DNA from: Micromonospora chersina
GTDB lineage: Bacteria > Actinomycetota > Actinomycetes > Mycobacteriales > Micromonosporaceae
NCBI RefSeq assembly: GCF_900091475.1
Contig: NZ_FMIB01000002.1
Coordinates: 3,100,001 to 3,164,000 of the forward strand
Length of the DNA: 64,000 nucleotides
Direction: 5' to 3'
The stretch's first letter is position 1; each line of letters starts with the position of its first letter. The notes beneath the pieces are model-generated. The model had not been told where the DNA came from. It was given only the letters and a program-made list of their open reading frames with translations, and did not search any database. The translations under genes and the position numbers were made by a program. Of this stretch, positions 24,866 through 33,223 are shown piece after piece.

Positions 24866-25750
24866 ATGCGTGCCCGTCGTGTCACCGTCAGCGCTGTCGC
24901 CGTGCTGGCGACCGTGCTCGCCGCCGGCGTCGCCCACGCCGACGACGAACCCGCCCTCACCACGCCCGGCGCGCCGGTGGTGGTCGCCAACGAGCCGCAC
25001 CGGCTCGCGCTCTCCTGGACGCCGTCGACCTGGCGCGACCCCGCCCGGCAGGAGCCGGTCACGTACGACGTGCGCGCGCAGGTCGGTCCCAACGCGTACC
25101 GGGGGCTGGCCAGCACCGGCTCCACCGCCAGCACGCTGACCGGCCTCGCCCCGGGCACCAGCTACCGGATCGCCGTGCAGGCGTACGCGCCGGGCGGCTA
25201 CTCCGACACCTCGCCGGTCACCGTGGTCCGCACCGCGTACGGCCGGGCGAAGGTCGACTACCTGAACCTGGACTGGTCGCCGACGAACAACCAGGCGCAG
25301 TTCGCGCTCCAGGTCACCAACACCGGCGCGACACCGCTCGACCTCACGACCGTCCGGGTGCGCTACCACCTGCGCTTCGAGGACGGCAATCCGTCGCTGG
25401 CGATCGAGTGCGACTGGGCGGCGCTGGGCTGCGCCACGATCCGCCGCACCCTCCAGTACTTCCTGCCGCCCGCGCCGCCGCCCGGCCCCACGCCGAGCCC
25501 CACGCCGACGGTCTACCCGGTTCCCGGCACCCCGGTCCCCGGCTGGGTCGAGCTGACCTTCGCCGCGGGCGTGCTGGCCCCCGGCGCCTCCTCCGGACCG
25601 ATCCAGCTCCGGCTGCACCGTCCGGCCTGGACGGACCTCGACGAGCGGGACGACCCGAGCTGGCGGGCCGCGACCGGCACCTGGGCCGACAACGACCACG
25701 TCACAGTCGACGTCGACGGCGTCCGCGAGTTCGGCGACACCTGGTCCTGA
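24866..25750 (+). CDS. Secreted FnIII plus CBM3-like cellulose-binding protein
   Basis: The 294-aa protein starts at ATG 24866 with signal peptide VSAVAVLATVLAAGVAHA-D. Residues about 35-120 are a fibronectin type III domain (APVVVANEPHRLALSWTPST ... STLTGLAPGTSYRIAVQAYA). From about 125 it resembles family 3 carbohydrate-binding modules: VDYLNLDWSPTNNQAQFALQ, VTNTGATPLDLTTVRVRYHL, IECDWAALGC, GVLAPGASSGPIQLRLH, DDPSWRAATGTWADNDHVTV. A Pro/Thr-rich stretch (PPGPTPSPTPTVYPVPGTP) interrupts the module. No catalytic domain is present, so it may target polysaccharide alone or with other enzymes. A repressible leaderless promoter precedes it. Confidence 0.75.
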   Translation: MRARRVTVSAVAVLATVLAAGVAHADDEPALTTPGAPVVVANEPHRLALSWTPSTWRDPARQEPVTYDVRAQVGPNAYRGLASTGSTASTLTGLAPGTSYRIAVQAYAPGGYSDTSPVTVVRTAYGRAKVDYLNLDWSPTNNQAQFALQVTNTGATPLDLTTVRVRYHLRFEDGNPSLAIECDWAALGCATIRRTLQYFLPPAPPPGPTPSPTPTVYPVPGTPVPGWVELTFAAGVLAPGASSGPIQLRLHRPAWTDLDERDDPSWRAATGTWADNDHVTVDVDGVREFGDTWS

Positions 25751-25753
25751 GCC

Positions 25754-26158
25754 TCAGCGCGCGTCGGTGACCACGTGCGAGCAGGCCGGGCAGGCCGCCG
25801 GACCCTGCTCGGCGAACCACCGGCAGGTACGCCGGATCGCGCACTTCGGCAGCTGCTCCTCGCCCGGCTCGGCGGTCTCCGCGTAGGAGGCGGCCATCCG
25901 CGCGCCCAGGCCGCAGTGCTCGCCGGTCCAGAAGCCGCAGGACGAGGTGACGCAGGGTCCGGCCAGCCGGAAGCGGGACTCGACCGGGGCGTCGGAGTCG
26001 CCCGCCGCGGCGAGCGCCACCTCGGCCGGCACCGCCGGCGTGACGTAGGCGACCCGCCCCGCCGGAGTGATCATGCCGAGGAACACCGTGGCGTTCGCCG
26101 CGGGCGTGCTCGGACACATCCGCTCCGGCGGGTCGGTCCGTCCGACGGCGTCGGTCAC
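25754..26158 (-). CDS. Cysteine-rich hypothetical protein, last gene of a three-gene cassette
   Basis: The 134-aa product starts at GTG 26158-26156, overlapping the previous stop by four bases (GTGA), so translation is coupled. Nine cysteines are arranged as RMCPSTPAAN, GPCVTSSCGFWTGEHCGLG, LPKCAIRRTCRWFAEQG and AACPACSHVV. The last (CPAC) looks like a zinc or Fe-S knuckle. No signal peptide is visible. The family was not recognised. Context (86-aa protein and Tat-exported protein upstream) suggests a dedicated small system. Confidence 0.65.
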   Translation of the reverse strand: MTDAVGRTDPPERMCPSTPAANATVFLGMITPAGRVAYVTPAVPAEVALAAAGDSDAPVESRFRLAGPCVTSSCGFWTGEHCGLGARMAASYAETAEPGEEQLPKCAIRRTCRWFAEQGPAACPACSHVVTDAR

Positions 26159-26415
26159 CGCTGCATCCAGAAGCCGATGTCGTTGATCTTCTGGCCGAGG
26201 TCCTGGGCGAACGCACCGTCGAGCACCCAGAGGCCGTACCACTCGGGGCGCAGCTTGAGGTTGCCGTGGCCGAGGGTGAGCGGGTTGGTCAGCTTGGCGT
26301 TGGCGGTGCCCAGGGCGGCCAGGCCGGCCTTCTGGATCTCGCCGGCGATGAGGGTCTGCTGCTCGGGGGTCAGGTCGACGCCGTCGACCACGAACCGGAA
26401 CTCGTTGCGGGACAT
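26155..26415 (-). CDS. 86-aa small protein, middle gene of three-gene cassette
   Basis: It starts at the ATG at 26415-26413 with GGAGGT six bases upstream. The N-terminal half (MSRNEFRFVVDGVDLTPEQQ, TLIAGEIQKAGLAALGTANA) has a strand then a helix, and the C-terminal half (KLTNPLTLGHGNLKLRPEWY, GLWVLDGAFAQDLGQKINDI) is mixed and ends GFWMQR. Size and leader-like beginning recall peptide precursors, but no known precursor family or processing enzyme was identified, and none of the flanking genes is a recognisable maturase. It overlaps the next gene by four bases. Confidence 0.65.
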   Translation of the reverse strand: MSRNEFRFVVDGVDLTPEQQTLIAGEIQKAGLAALGTANAKLTNPLTLGHGNLKLRPEWYGLWVLDGAFAQDLGQKINDIGFWMQR

Positions 26416-26428
26416 GTGCTACCTCCGG

Positions 26429-27136
26429 TCACTCGTACGATTCGGTGCCCAGCCCGCGGCGCAGGCTGATCCGGGTGAAGGCCGCCCAGCCGGCGTGCGA
26501 GGCGGCGTGGGCCGGCTGCCCGGCCCGGGCGAGCGCCCGTCCGGCGTGCTCGGCCCAGCGGGCCGCGGTGGCGTCGTCGTCGCCCCACAGCTCCCGGCAG
26601 GCCGCGACCGCGAACGCGACCTGCCCCGGCGCGCCGGTGAAGCCGGCGGGCCCGTCGCCGACCCGGACCGTCCCGTCCGGCAGGACGCGCACGCTCGGGA
26701 AGTGGTGGTGCAGGCTGGCCAGGGTCGCCGCGTGGCTGGCGTCCCGCCGCCCCGCCGCGAAGCCGGCGCGCAGTTCGTCGTCGCGCCGGTAGCGGATCGC
26801 GTGCAGGGTGAGGGCGTCGCCGGCCGGCGCGACCCGGCCGACCACGTGGACGGGAGCGCTCCAGGCGCGGGGTGAGTTCGCCGACCAGAAGGCCAGCCAG
26901 GCGGCCAGCCGGGCGTGGAAGTCGGCCTGGAAGCGGACCGCCGCCGCGGTGCCATCGGGAGCACGCAGCGCGGCGGTGGCTATCCGGTCCCGGGCGACCA
27001 GCGGGGTGGTGGCGCGGACGGGGGTCGCCGCGGTGGCGGTCGGGGCGACGGCCACGCCGGTCACGGTGACCGCCGAGGCCGCCGCCGCGCCGGCGAGCAG
27101 CCGCCGGCGCGAGAGGGGGTACGGGTTGTCGTTCAT
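26429..27136 (-). CDS. Tat-exported protein of unknown function, first gene of three-gene cassette
   Basis: The 235-aa protein starts at the ATG at 27136-27134. The N-terminus has a twin-arginine-type signal (SRRRLLAGAAAASAVTVTGV, cleavage near ATA-A). The mature region is mostly helical and contains HARLAAWLAFWSANSPRAWS, HVVGRVAPAGDALTLHAIRY, and HHHFPSVRVLPDGTVRVGDG, a histidine-rich patch. No enzyme family was recognised. The 86-aa gene starts 13 bp past its stop, so the three genes form an operon read 27136 to 25754. Confidence 0.65.
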   Translation of the reverse strand: MNDNPYPLSRRRLLAGAAAASAVTVTGVAVAPTATAATPVRATTPLVARDRIATAALRAPDGTAAAVRFQADFHARLAAWLAFWSANSPRAWSAPVHVVGRVAPAGDALTLHAIRYRRDDELRAGFAAGRRDASHAATLASLHHHFPSVRVLPDGTVRVGDGPAGFTGAPGQVAFAVAACRELWGDDDATAARWAEHAGRALARAGQPAHAASHAGWAAFTRISLRRGLGTESYE

Positions 27137-27356
27137 CGTCGGCCTTTCGTCGACGGCAGTGCACCGACGCTATCGACCGAGACGAATCAGATGAACACTG
27201 CGCGTGACGGGAGACCGACACGAAAGCCGGGAATCCCCGGCGGCGTGAATCATCATTCCTGTGCCACCCCCGCACCGCATTCACGCCGTGCTCCCGGCTC
27301 GGCGAGGTGGCATACCCGCGGCGGCCGGCCCGAACGACGCCGGGCGGCGCGGCGCG

Positions 27357-28601
27357 TCAGCCGCGCGCCGGGGCGGGCACCGCCCGCGCCAGGTGACCGG
27401 GAACGGCCCCGACCAGGGAAGGCAGGATCACCGTCACGACGAGCCCGCCGCCCTCGCGGGGTTGGGCGTGCACGGCACCGCCGTGCGCCTGCGCCACCGC
27501 CCGCACGATCGACAGGCCCAGCCCGAAGCCCCGTCCGGCACCCGCCCGGTCCGGCGCGCCGTTGCGCCGAGGTGCGGCCACCCGGTCGTGGTGCAGCCGC
27601 CGGAACGGCTGGAAGATCGTCTCGATCTCGTAGCCGGGCACCACGGGTCCGGTGTTGGCCACGACCAGGGTGGCACGGCCGTCGACGGTGCCGGTGCTCA
27701 CGTCGATCTCGCCCCCGGCCGGCAGGTTGTGCCGGACCGCGTTCTCCACCAGGTTCTGCGTCAGCCGCTCCAGCAGCACCGGGTCACCGGCCGTGGTGGC
27801 GGGCGCGAGCCGCCGGCGTACGGTCAGCTCCGGCGTGCCGGCCACCTGGTCGAGGAGGTGGCCGGCGATGTCGGCGAGGTCGACCGGGGTACGGTCGACC
27901 ACCCGCTGCTCCGAGTCGGCCAGGGTGAGCAGCCCGTCGATGAGCCGCTCGTGGCGTTCGTTGACCGCCATGAGGGTCTCCCCGAGCTGCCGCAGTTCGG
28001 CGGAGGCGCCCGGCCGGGACATGGCCACCTCCAGCAGCGACCGGTTGAGCGCGAGCGGGGTACGCAGCTCGTGGGACGCGTTCGCCACGAACCGCCGCTG
28101 GCCGTCGAAGGACCGGTCGAGCCGCTCCAGCATGAGGTCGAAGGTGTCGGCCAGTTCCCTCACCTCGTCGCGTGGCCCCCGCAGCGCGATCCGCTCGTGC
28201 AGCCCCCGGCCGCCGGCGTCAGCGGCCGCGATCCGCCGCGCGGTGCCGGTGATCTGGTGCAGCGGCTGCAACGCCCGCCCGGCGATCAGCCAGCCGAAGC
28301 CGACGGCGACCACCGAGATCAGCAGGAGCGCCACGCCGCCCTGGGTGAGCAGCGACTCCAGCGCGTTCCGCTTCGCCTCGTCCTGGGCCTCCTGGATCAG
28401 GATCCGCAGCTGGTCGGCCGCACCCACGCCGGGCAGCGCGCCGAACGGGTTCTGGACGACCTGCGCCCGCACACCCGTCAGCGGCTCCCGCATCCGCTGG
28501 TCCACCAGCACGTACGTGACGGCGAGCAGGACCACGCCGGCGAGCAGCAGGAGCCCGCCGTACACCAGGGTCAGGCGCGCCCGGATGGTCAGTCGTTTCA
28601 C
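27357..28601 (-). CDS. Sensor histidine kinase of a two-component system
   Basis: The 414-aa protein starts at GTG 28601-28599, overlapping the regulator stop by four bases. Two membrane segments bracket an extracytoplasmic loop: LVYGGLLLLAGVVLLAVTYV near residue 20 and ALLLISVVAVGFGWLIAGRA near 115. A HAMP linker follows (LQPLHQITGTARRIAAAD), then the dimerisation helix with phospho-accepting His in VANASHELRTPLALNR, then the HATPase: LTQNLVENAVRH (N box), GRGFGLGLSIVRAVAQAHGG (G box). The sensed signal is unknown. The likely target is the divergent exporter operon at 29388-33056. Confidence 0.93.
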   Translation of the reverse strand: MKRLTIRARLTLVYGGLLLLAGVVLLAVTYVLVDQRMREPLTGVRAQVVQNPFGALPGVGAADQLRILIQEAQDEAKRNALESLLTQGGVALLLISVVAVGFGWLIAGRALQPLHQITGTARRIAAADAGGRGLHERIALRGPRDEVRELADTFDLMLERLDRSFDGQRRFVANASHELRTPLALNRSLLEVAMSRPGASAELRQLGETLMAVNERHERLIDGLLTLADSEQRVVDRTPVDLADIAGHLLDQVAGTPELTVRRRLAPATTAGDPVLLERLTQNLVENAVRHNLPAGGEIDVSTGTVDGRATLVVANTGPVVPGYEIETIFQPFRRLHHDRVAAPRRNGAPDRAGAGRGFGLGLSIVRAVAQAHGGAVHAQPREGGGLVVTVILPSLVGAVPGHLARAVPAPARG

Positions 28602-29263
28602 CGGATCTGATACCCCACTCCCGGCACCGTCTCGACCACCTGCGGGTCGCCGAGCTTGCGGCGCAGCTTCATCACTGTCACCCGCACCACGTTGGTGAAC
28701 GGGTCGATGTGCTCGTCCCAGGCCCGGTCCAGCAGCTCCTCGGCGGAGACCACCGCCCCGCCGGCCCGCACCAGCTCCGCCAGCACCGCGAACTCCTTGC
28801 GGGACAGCGCGACGTACCGGCCGTCGCGGTAGACCTCCCGGCGGGCCGGGTCGACCACGATGCCGGCCCGGCTCAGCTTCGGCGGGGCCGCCGGCCGGGC
28901 CCGCCGGGCCAGCGCGTGCACCCGGGCGGACAGCTCCACCAGCGCGAACGGTTTGACCAGGTAGTCGTCGGCGCCGAGGGCCAGCCCCGCCACCCGTTCC
29001 CGGACCGCCGCGGCGGCGGTCAGCATGAGCACCCGGGTCTCGGTGCCGCTGTCCACCACCGCCCGGCACACGTCGTCGCCGTGGACCACCGGCAGGTCCC
29101 GGTCGAGCACCACGACGTCGTAGTCGGTGACGCCGAGCCGTTCCAGCGCCGCGTCCCCGTCGTACGCGACGTCCACGGCGAACGCCTCCCGGCGCAGCCA
29201 CTCCGCGATGGAGTCGGCCAGCAGCGTCTCGTCCTCGACCACAAGCACTCGCACGTCCCCCAT
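28598..29263 (-). CDS. OmpR/PhoB-family response regulator
   Basis: The 221-aa protein starts at the ATG at 29263-29261 (MGDVRVLVVEDETLLADSIA). The receiver domain has acidic pair Glu10-Asp11, phospho-acceptor Asp54 in DVVVLDRDLP, and Lys in DDYLVKPFALVEL. The C-terminal winged helix spans GIVVDPARREVYRDGRYVAL, LSRKEFAVLAELVRAGG and FTNVVRVTVMKLRRKLGDP. It is translationally coupled to the kinase gene through a GTGA overlap. The 124-bp gap to the divergent exporter operon holds repeated GTTA-CGCC half-sites expected for this regulator class. Confidence 0.93.
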   Translation of the reverse strand: MGDVRVLVVEDETLLADSIAEWLRREAFAVDVAYDGDAALERLGVTDYDVVVLDRDLPVVHGDDVCRAVVDSGTETRVLMLTAAAAVRERVAGLALGADDYLVKPFALVELSARVHALARRARPAAPPKLSRAGIVVDPARREVYRDGRYVALSRKEFAVLAELVRAGGAVVSAEELLDRAWDEHIDPFTNVVRVTVMKLRRKLGDPQVVETVPGVGYQIR

Positions 29264-29280
29264 GGTGCCGCGCCCGCGGA

Positions 29281-29312
29281 TAACGGCGGCGTTAACGCCG
29301 GCGGTTACGCCC
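29281..29312. promoter_or_regulatory. Candidate response-regulator binding region
   Basis: GTTAACGCC (29291-29299) and GTTACGCC (29304-29311) are direct repeats with starts 13 bp apart. They overlap the perfect palindrome GGCGTTAACGCC (29288-29299). A further TAACGGCGG begins at 29281. Tandem half-sites between a PhoB-type regulator gene and a divergent operon suggest shared control. Confidence 0.5.
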
Positions 29313-29387
29313 GGGATACCGCCGCTGCGGTCGACTCGTCCGTATACGGCCGGCGATCGGCGCCGGCCGGAGGGAAGGAGTTGTGCC

Positions 29388-29942
29388 ATGCGCCGACGAA
29401 TGTCGGGCACACTGCTCGTCCTGCCCCTGCTCCTGGGTCTGGCGGCCGCCGGTTGCGCGGGTGCCGACCCGGACGGGGAGCGGGTGGCCACGGCCGGCGG
29501 CGGTGCGGGTGGCGCGTCGCCCAGCGCCAGCGTCGCCCCGGTCAGCGACGAGGACCGGCAGCGCGAGTTCGCCAAGTGCATGCGGGAGAACGGGGTGCCG
29601 GACTTCCCCGACCCGGAGCCCGGTGAGGGCGGCGGCTTCCGCATCCGGATGCCCGCCGGGACCGACAAGGCGAAGGTCGAGGCGGCCATGGAGCAGTGCC
29701 GGAGCTTCATGCCCAACGGCGGCAAGGCGCTCAAGCTCGACCCCGAGCAGGTGGAGCAGGTGCGCAAGCTGGCCCGGTGCATGCGGGAGAACGGCGTGCC
29801 GGACTTCCCGGACCCGGGCCCGGACGGCAGCATCGAGCTGAAGGCCGGCGCCGGCATCGACCCGGAGAACCCGACCACGCGGGCCGCGCTGGAGAAGTGC
29901 CGCGAGGGCGACACGCCGCTGCTGATGAAGAGGACCTCGTGA
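29388..29942 (+). CDS. Lipoprotein with duplicated CMRENGVPDFPDP motif
   Basis: The 184-aa product starts at ATG 29388 after GGAGGGAAGGAG. The lipobox is LAAAGC, so Cys23 is the lipid-modified residue. The mature protein carries the same segment twice: EFAKCMRENGVPDFPDPEPG near residue 65 and ARCMRENGVPDFPDPGPDG near 130. Each is followed by a later Cys (EQCRSF, EKCREG), which gives two Cys-pair units. Similar proteins are common next to actinobacterial MacB-type exporters, but function is unknown. Its stop overlaps the GTG of the next gene (GTGA). Confidence 0.88.
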   Translation: MRRRMSGTLLVLPLLLGLAAAGCAGADPDGERVATAGGGAGGASPSASVAPVSDEDRQREFAKCMRENGVPDFPDPEPGEGGGFRIRMPAGTDKAKVEAAMEQCRSFMPNGGKALKLDPEQVEQVRKLARCMRENGVPDFPDPGPDGSIELKAGAGIDPENPTTRAALEKCREGDTPLLMKRTS

Positions 29943-31159
29943 GCGCGAGGAGTGAGCCGGGTTTCGCGAGCCCCGCAGTCGCGAACAACTGTGGCCCCGT
30001 GACGGCGGGCACCACCGCGCCGGCCGAGGCGACCACCGCCACCCCGCCGGCCGTCGTGCCGGCGAGCGCCGGGCGCAGCCGTCGCCGCCGCCGGGCGCGT
30101 ACCCCGCTGGTGGTGGCCTCGGCGGTGGTGGTCGCCGCCGCGGCGGGCGTCACGGCCGTGGTGGCCTCCGGTGGCCGCGACGGGGGTACGGCGGCCAGCG
30201 GGGGCCTGCCGCCGGCGACCACCCCGGTCACCCGGCAGACCCTTGTCGACGCCGAGAGCTTCGACGGGGAACTCGGCTACGGCACCAGCCACAGCGCGGC
30301 GCCGCGCACCGGCGGCACGGTCACCTGGCTGGCCGCCACCGGCAGCCAGGTGACCCGGGGCAAGCCGCTGTTCACGGTCGACGACGCCAAGGTCGTGCTG
30401 CTGTACGGAAAGCTGCCGGCGTACCGGACCCTGGGTCCCGGCGTGTCCGGCGACGACGTGCGGCAGTTCGAGCGGAACCTCAAGGCGCTCGGCTACTCCG
30501 GGTTAACCGTCGACGACGAGTACACCTCGGCCACCGCCGATGCCGTCCGGGACTGGCAGGAGGACCTCGGCCTGCCCGAGACCGGCCGGGTCGAGCTGGG
30601 CCGGGTGGTCTACGCCGACGGCGCGGTGCGGGTGGAGAGCCACGAGGCGGAACCCGGCGACCCGGCCCAGCCGGGCCAGGCGGTGCTCAGCTGGACCGGC
30701 ACCACCCGGGTGGTGACCGTGTCCCTCGACGTCGACGACGAGCGGCTGGCGAAGAAGGGCACCAAGGTGACCGTCTCGCTACCCGACGGCAAGGAGGTCG
30801 CCGGCACCGTCGCCGCGACGGAAACGGTGATCGAGCCCGGCGCCGACGGCGGGGCGGGCGGCCAGGGCGACCCGGAGACGAAGATCGAGGTCACCGTGAC
30901 GGTGGCCGACCCCAAGGCGCTGACCGGCTTCGACCAGGCCTCGGCCACTGTCGCGTTCACCGCCGCCGAGCGCCGCGACGTGCTCACCGTGCCGGTCGCC
31001 GCGCTGCTCGCGCTGGCCGAGGGCGGCTACGGCGTGCAGCTCGTCGAGGGCAGCACCACCCGGATCGTCGCGGTGGAGACCGGCCTGTTCGCCGCCGGCC
31101 GGGTGGAGGTCTCCGGCGCGGGGCTCACCGAGGGGGCGACCGTGGGGATGCCGACGTGA
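29939..31159 (+). CDS. HlyD-like periplasmic adaptor with peptidoglycan-binding domain
   Basis: The 406-aa protein starts at GTG 29939, overlapping the lipoprotein stop. A basic cluster ([11 protein letters not shown]) and one membrane segment ([20 protein letters not shown]) come first. Then an adaptor strand region ([20 protein letters not shown]), a peptidoglycan-binding type 1 domain ([20 protein letters not shown] ... [18 protein letters not shown]), and barrel domains ([40 protein letters not shown]). This is the Gram-positive form of a membrane fusion protein, linking an ABC exporter to the wall. Its stop overlaps the ATPase GTG. Confidence 0.9.
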   Translation: MSARSEPGFASPAVANNCGPVTAGTTAPAEATTATPPAVVPASAGRSRRRRRARTPLVVASAVVVAAAAGVTAVVASGGRDGGTAASGGLPPATTPVTRQTLVDAESFDGELGYGTSHSAAPRTGGTVTWLAATGSQVTRGKPLFTVDDAKVVLLYGKLPAYRTLGPGVSGDDVRQFERNLKALGYSGLTVDDEYTSATADAVRDWQEDLGLPETGRVELGRVVYADGAVRVESHEAEPGDPAQPGQAVLSWTGTTRVVTVSLDVDDERLAKKGTKVTVSLPDGKEVAGTVAATETVIEPGADGGAGGQGDPETKIEVTVTVADPKALTGFDQASATVAFTAAERRDVLTVPVAALLALAEGGYGVQLVEGSTTRIVAVETGLFAAGRVEVSGAGLTEGATVGMPT

Positions 31160-31851
31160 CCGGCGAGGCGGTCGTCGAGCTGACCGAGGTGACCAAGGTC
31201 TACCCGGGCGGCGTACGGGCCCTGGACGGGGTGTCGCTGACGGTCCGGCGCGGCGAGCTGGTCGCCATCGTCGGCCCCTCCGGGTCGGGCAAGTCCACAA
31301 TGCTGCACCTGATCGGCACCCTGGACCGGCCGACCACCGGCCGGGTACGCATCGACGGGCACGACGTGGCCGCGCTCGCCGACCGGCAGCTCTCCGCGCT
31401 GCGGTCCACCCGGATCGGCTTCGTCTTCCAGCAGTTCCACCTCGCCCCGAACGTGCCGGTGCGGGACAACGTCGCCGACGGGCTGCTCTACGCGGGCGTA
31501 CCCCTTCGGGAGCGGCGGCGGCGCGCGGAGGCCGCGCTGGCCCGGGTGGGGCTGGGGCACCGCCTCGACCACCGGCCGCACGAGCTGTCCGGCGGCGAGC
31601 GGCAGCGGGTGGCGATCGCCCGCGCGGTGGTGGGGGCGCCCGCGCTGCTGCTGGCGGACGAGCCGACCGGCAACCTGGACTCGGCGTCCGGCGCCGGGGT
31701 GCTGGCGCTGCTGCGGGACCTGCACGCGACCGGGACCACCATCGTGGTGATCACCCACGACCTGGAGGTCGCGGCCGGGCTGCCCCGGCGGGTCCAGATG
31801 CGGGACGGCCGGATCGTGGCCGACCACCGCCCCGCGGGGGTGCCGGCATGA
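31156..31851 (+). CDS. MacB/LolD-type ABC transporter ATPase
   Basis: The 231-aa ATPase starts at GTG 31156. Walker A is [17 protein letters not shown]-loop VFQQFHL, signature [16 protein letters not shown], Walker [14 protein letters not shown], and H-loop [10 protein letters not shown]. The [11 protein letters not shown] form is typical of the MacB/LolD/FtsE group, which drive mechanotransmission rather than classical transport. It pairs with the permease whose ATG overlaps its stop (ATGA at 31848). Confidence 0.94.
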   Translation: MTGEAVVELTEVTKVYPGGVRALDGVSLTVRRGELVAIVGPSGSGKSTMLHLIGTLDRPTTGRVRIDGHDVAALADRQLSALRSTRIGFVFQQFHLAPNVPVRDNVADGLLYAGVPLRERRRRAEAALARVGLGHRLDHRPHELSGGERQRVAIARAVVGAPALLLADEPTGNLDSASGAGVLALLRDLHATGTTIVVITHDLEVAAGLPRRVQMRDGRIVADHRPAGVPA

Positions 31852-33056
31852 GCGGGCCGGTCCGGCTGACGCCCGCCCGGCTCCGCCCCCGGGACGTCCT
31901 GCGGGTCGGCGGTGTCGGGCTGCGCACCCGACCGCTGCGGGCCTTCCTGTCGGCGCTGGGCATCGCGATCGGGATCGCCGCCATGGTGTCGGTGGTGGGG
32001 ATCTCGGCGTCGTCCCGGGCGGAGCTGGACCGCACGCTTGCCGAACTCGGCACCAACCTGCTCACCGTCGGCCCGGGCAACACGCTCTTCGGCGACGACG
32101 CCCAGCTCCCGACGGAGTCGGTGGCGATGATCGGGCGGATCGGGCCGGTGCGGGAGGTGGCCGCCACCGGGCTGCTGGCCGACGCGCGGGTGTACCGCTC
32201 GGACCTGATCTCCCGGAGTGAGAGCGGCGGGATCGCGGCCCGCGCCGCTGGTCTGGAGCTGCGTGACACGGTAGGGCTGGAGGTGGTCAGCGGCACCTGG
32301 CTGAACGCCGCCACCGCCCACTACCCGGCGGTGGTGCTCGGCGCCACCACGGCCCAGCGGCTCGGCATCGGCGCCGCCGGGCCGGACGTGCGGATCCAGC
32401 TCGGCGGGCGCCTGTTCACCGTGGTGGGCATCCTGGCGCCCGCGCCGCTCGCGCCGGAGCTGGACCTGTCCGCGCTTGTCGGCTGGGACGCCGCGCGCTC
32501 GTACCTCGACTTCGACGGGCACCCGACCACGGTCTACACCCGGACGTCGGAGACCGCTGTCGAGGCGGTACGCGCGGTGCTCGCCGCCACGGCGAACCCG
32601 GAGGCGCCGAACGAGGTGAAGGTGGCACGGCCCTCCGACGCGCTCGCGGCGAAGCAGGCCACCGACGAGGCGTTCACCGGGCTGCTGCTCGGCCTCGGCG
32701 CGGTCGCCCTGCTGGTGGGTGGCGTCGGGGTGGCCAACACCATGGTGATCTCGGTGCTGGAGCGGCGCCCGGAGATCGGCCTGCGCCGGTCGCTCGGGGC
32801 CACCCGCGGGCAGGTCCGCACCCAGTTCCTGGCCGAGTCGCTGCTGCTGTCCGCCCTCGGCGGGCTGGGCGGGGTCCTGCTGGGCGGCGCGGTCACGGCG
32901 GGCTATGCGTTCTCCCGGTCCTGGCCGGCGGTGGTGCCGCCCTGGGTGTTGGGCGGCGGGATCGGCGCGACCCTGCTGATCGGGGCCCTCGCCGGCCTCT
33001 ACCCGGCGATCCGCGCGGCGCGGCTCGCACCGACCGAGGCGCTCGCCACGCCGTGA
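31848..33056 (+). CDS. MacB/FtsX-type ABC transporter permease
   Basis: The 402-aa protein has an N-terminal membrane helix ([20 protein letters not shown]), a large extracytoplasmic MacB_PCD domain ([16 protein letters not shown] ... [20 protein letters not shown]), and three C-terminal helices of the FtsX domain, including [40 protein letters not shown] and a final [20 protein letters not shown]. The coupling motif [18 protein letters not shown] is conserved in MacB. With the ATPase, adaptor and lipoprotein it forms a likely efflux or envelope-stress export complex under control of the divergent two-component system. Confidence 0.93.
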   Translation: MSGPVRLTPARLRPRDVLRVGGVGLRTRPLRAFLSALGIAIGIAAMVSVVGISASSRAELDRTLAELGTNLLTVGPGNTLFGDDAQLPTESVAMIGRIGPVREVAATGLLADARVYRSDLISRSESGGIAARAAGLELRDTVGLEVVSGTWLNAATAHYPAVVLGATTAQRLGIGAAGPDVRIQLGGRLFTVVGILAPAPLAPELDLSALVGWDAARSYLDFDGHPTTVYTRTSETAVEAVRAVLAATANPEAPNEVKVARPSDALAAKQATDEAFTGLLLGLGAVALLVGGVGVANTMVISVLERRPEIGLRRSLGATRGQVRTQFLAESLLLSALGGLGGVLLGGAVTAGYAFSRSWPAVVPPWVLGGGIGATLLIGALAGLYPAIRAARLAPTEALATP

Positions 33057-33061
33057 GCGCC

Positions 33062-33104
33062 GGCCGGCGGGCGTAGGCCGGGTGACCGGTCACGCCCGCC
33101 GGCC
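33062..33104 (+). terminator. 13-bp hairpin after the exporter operon
   Basis: GGCCGGCGGGCGT (33062-33074) pairs with ACGCCCGCCGGCC (33092-33104); the loop contains palindrome GTGACCGGTCAC (33082-33093). CGTTTC follows. A second hairpin, ACCCGGAT (33111-33118) with ATCCGGGT (33129-33136), is just downstream. The first lies 5 bp past the permease stop. Confidence 0.7.
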
Positions 33105-33223
33105 CGTTTCACCCGGATCCTCCCGGGTATCCGGGTCGCCCGGCCGGGTCGCCGTCCCACGACGGCCAGCCGGGCGGCGGTCGTCGCGTGATGTCGGGTA
33201 TCGGGGCAGGTTCGGGGGGACGC

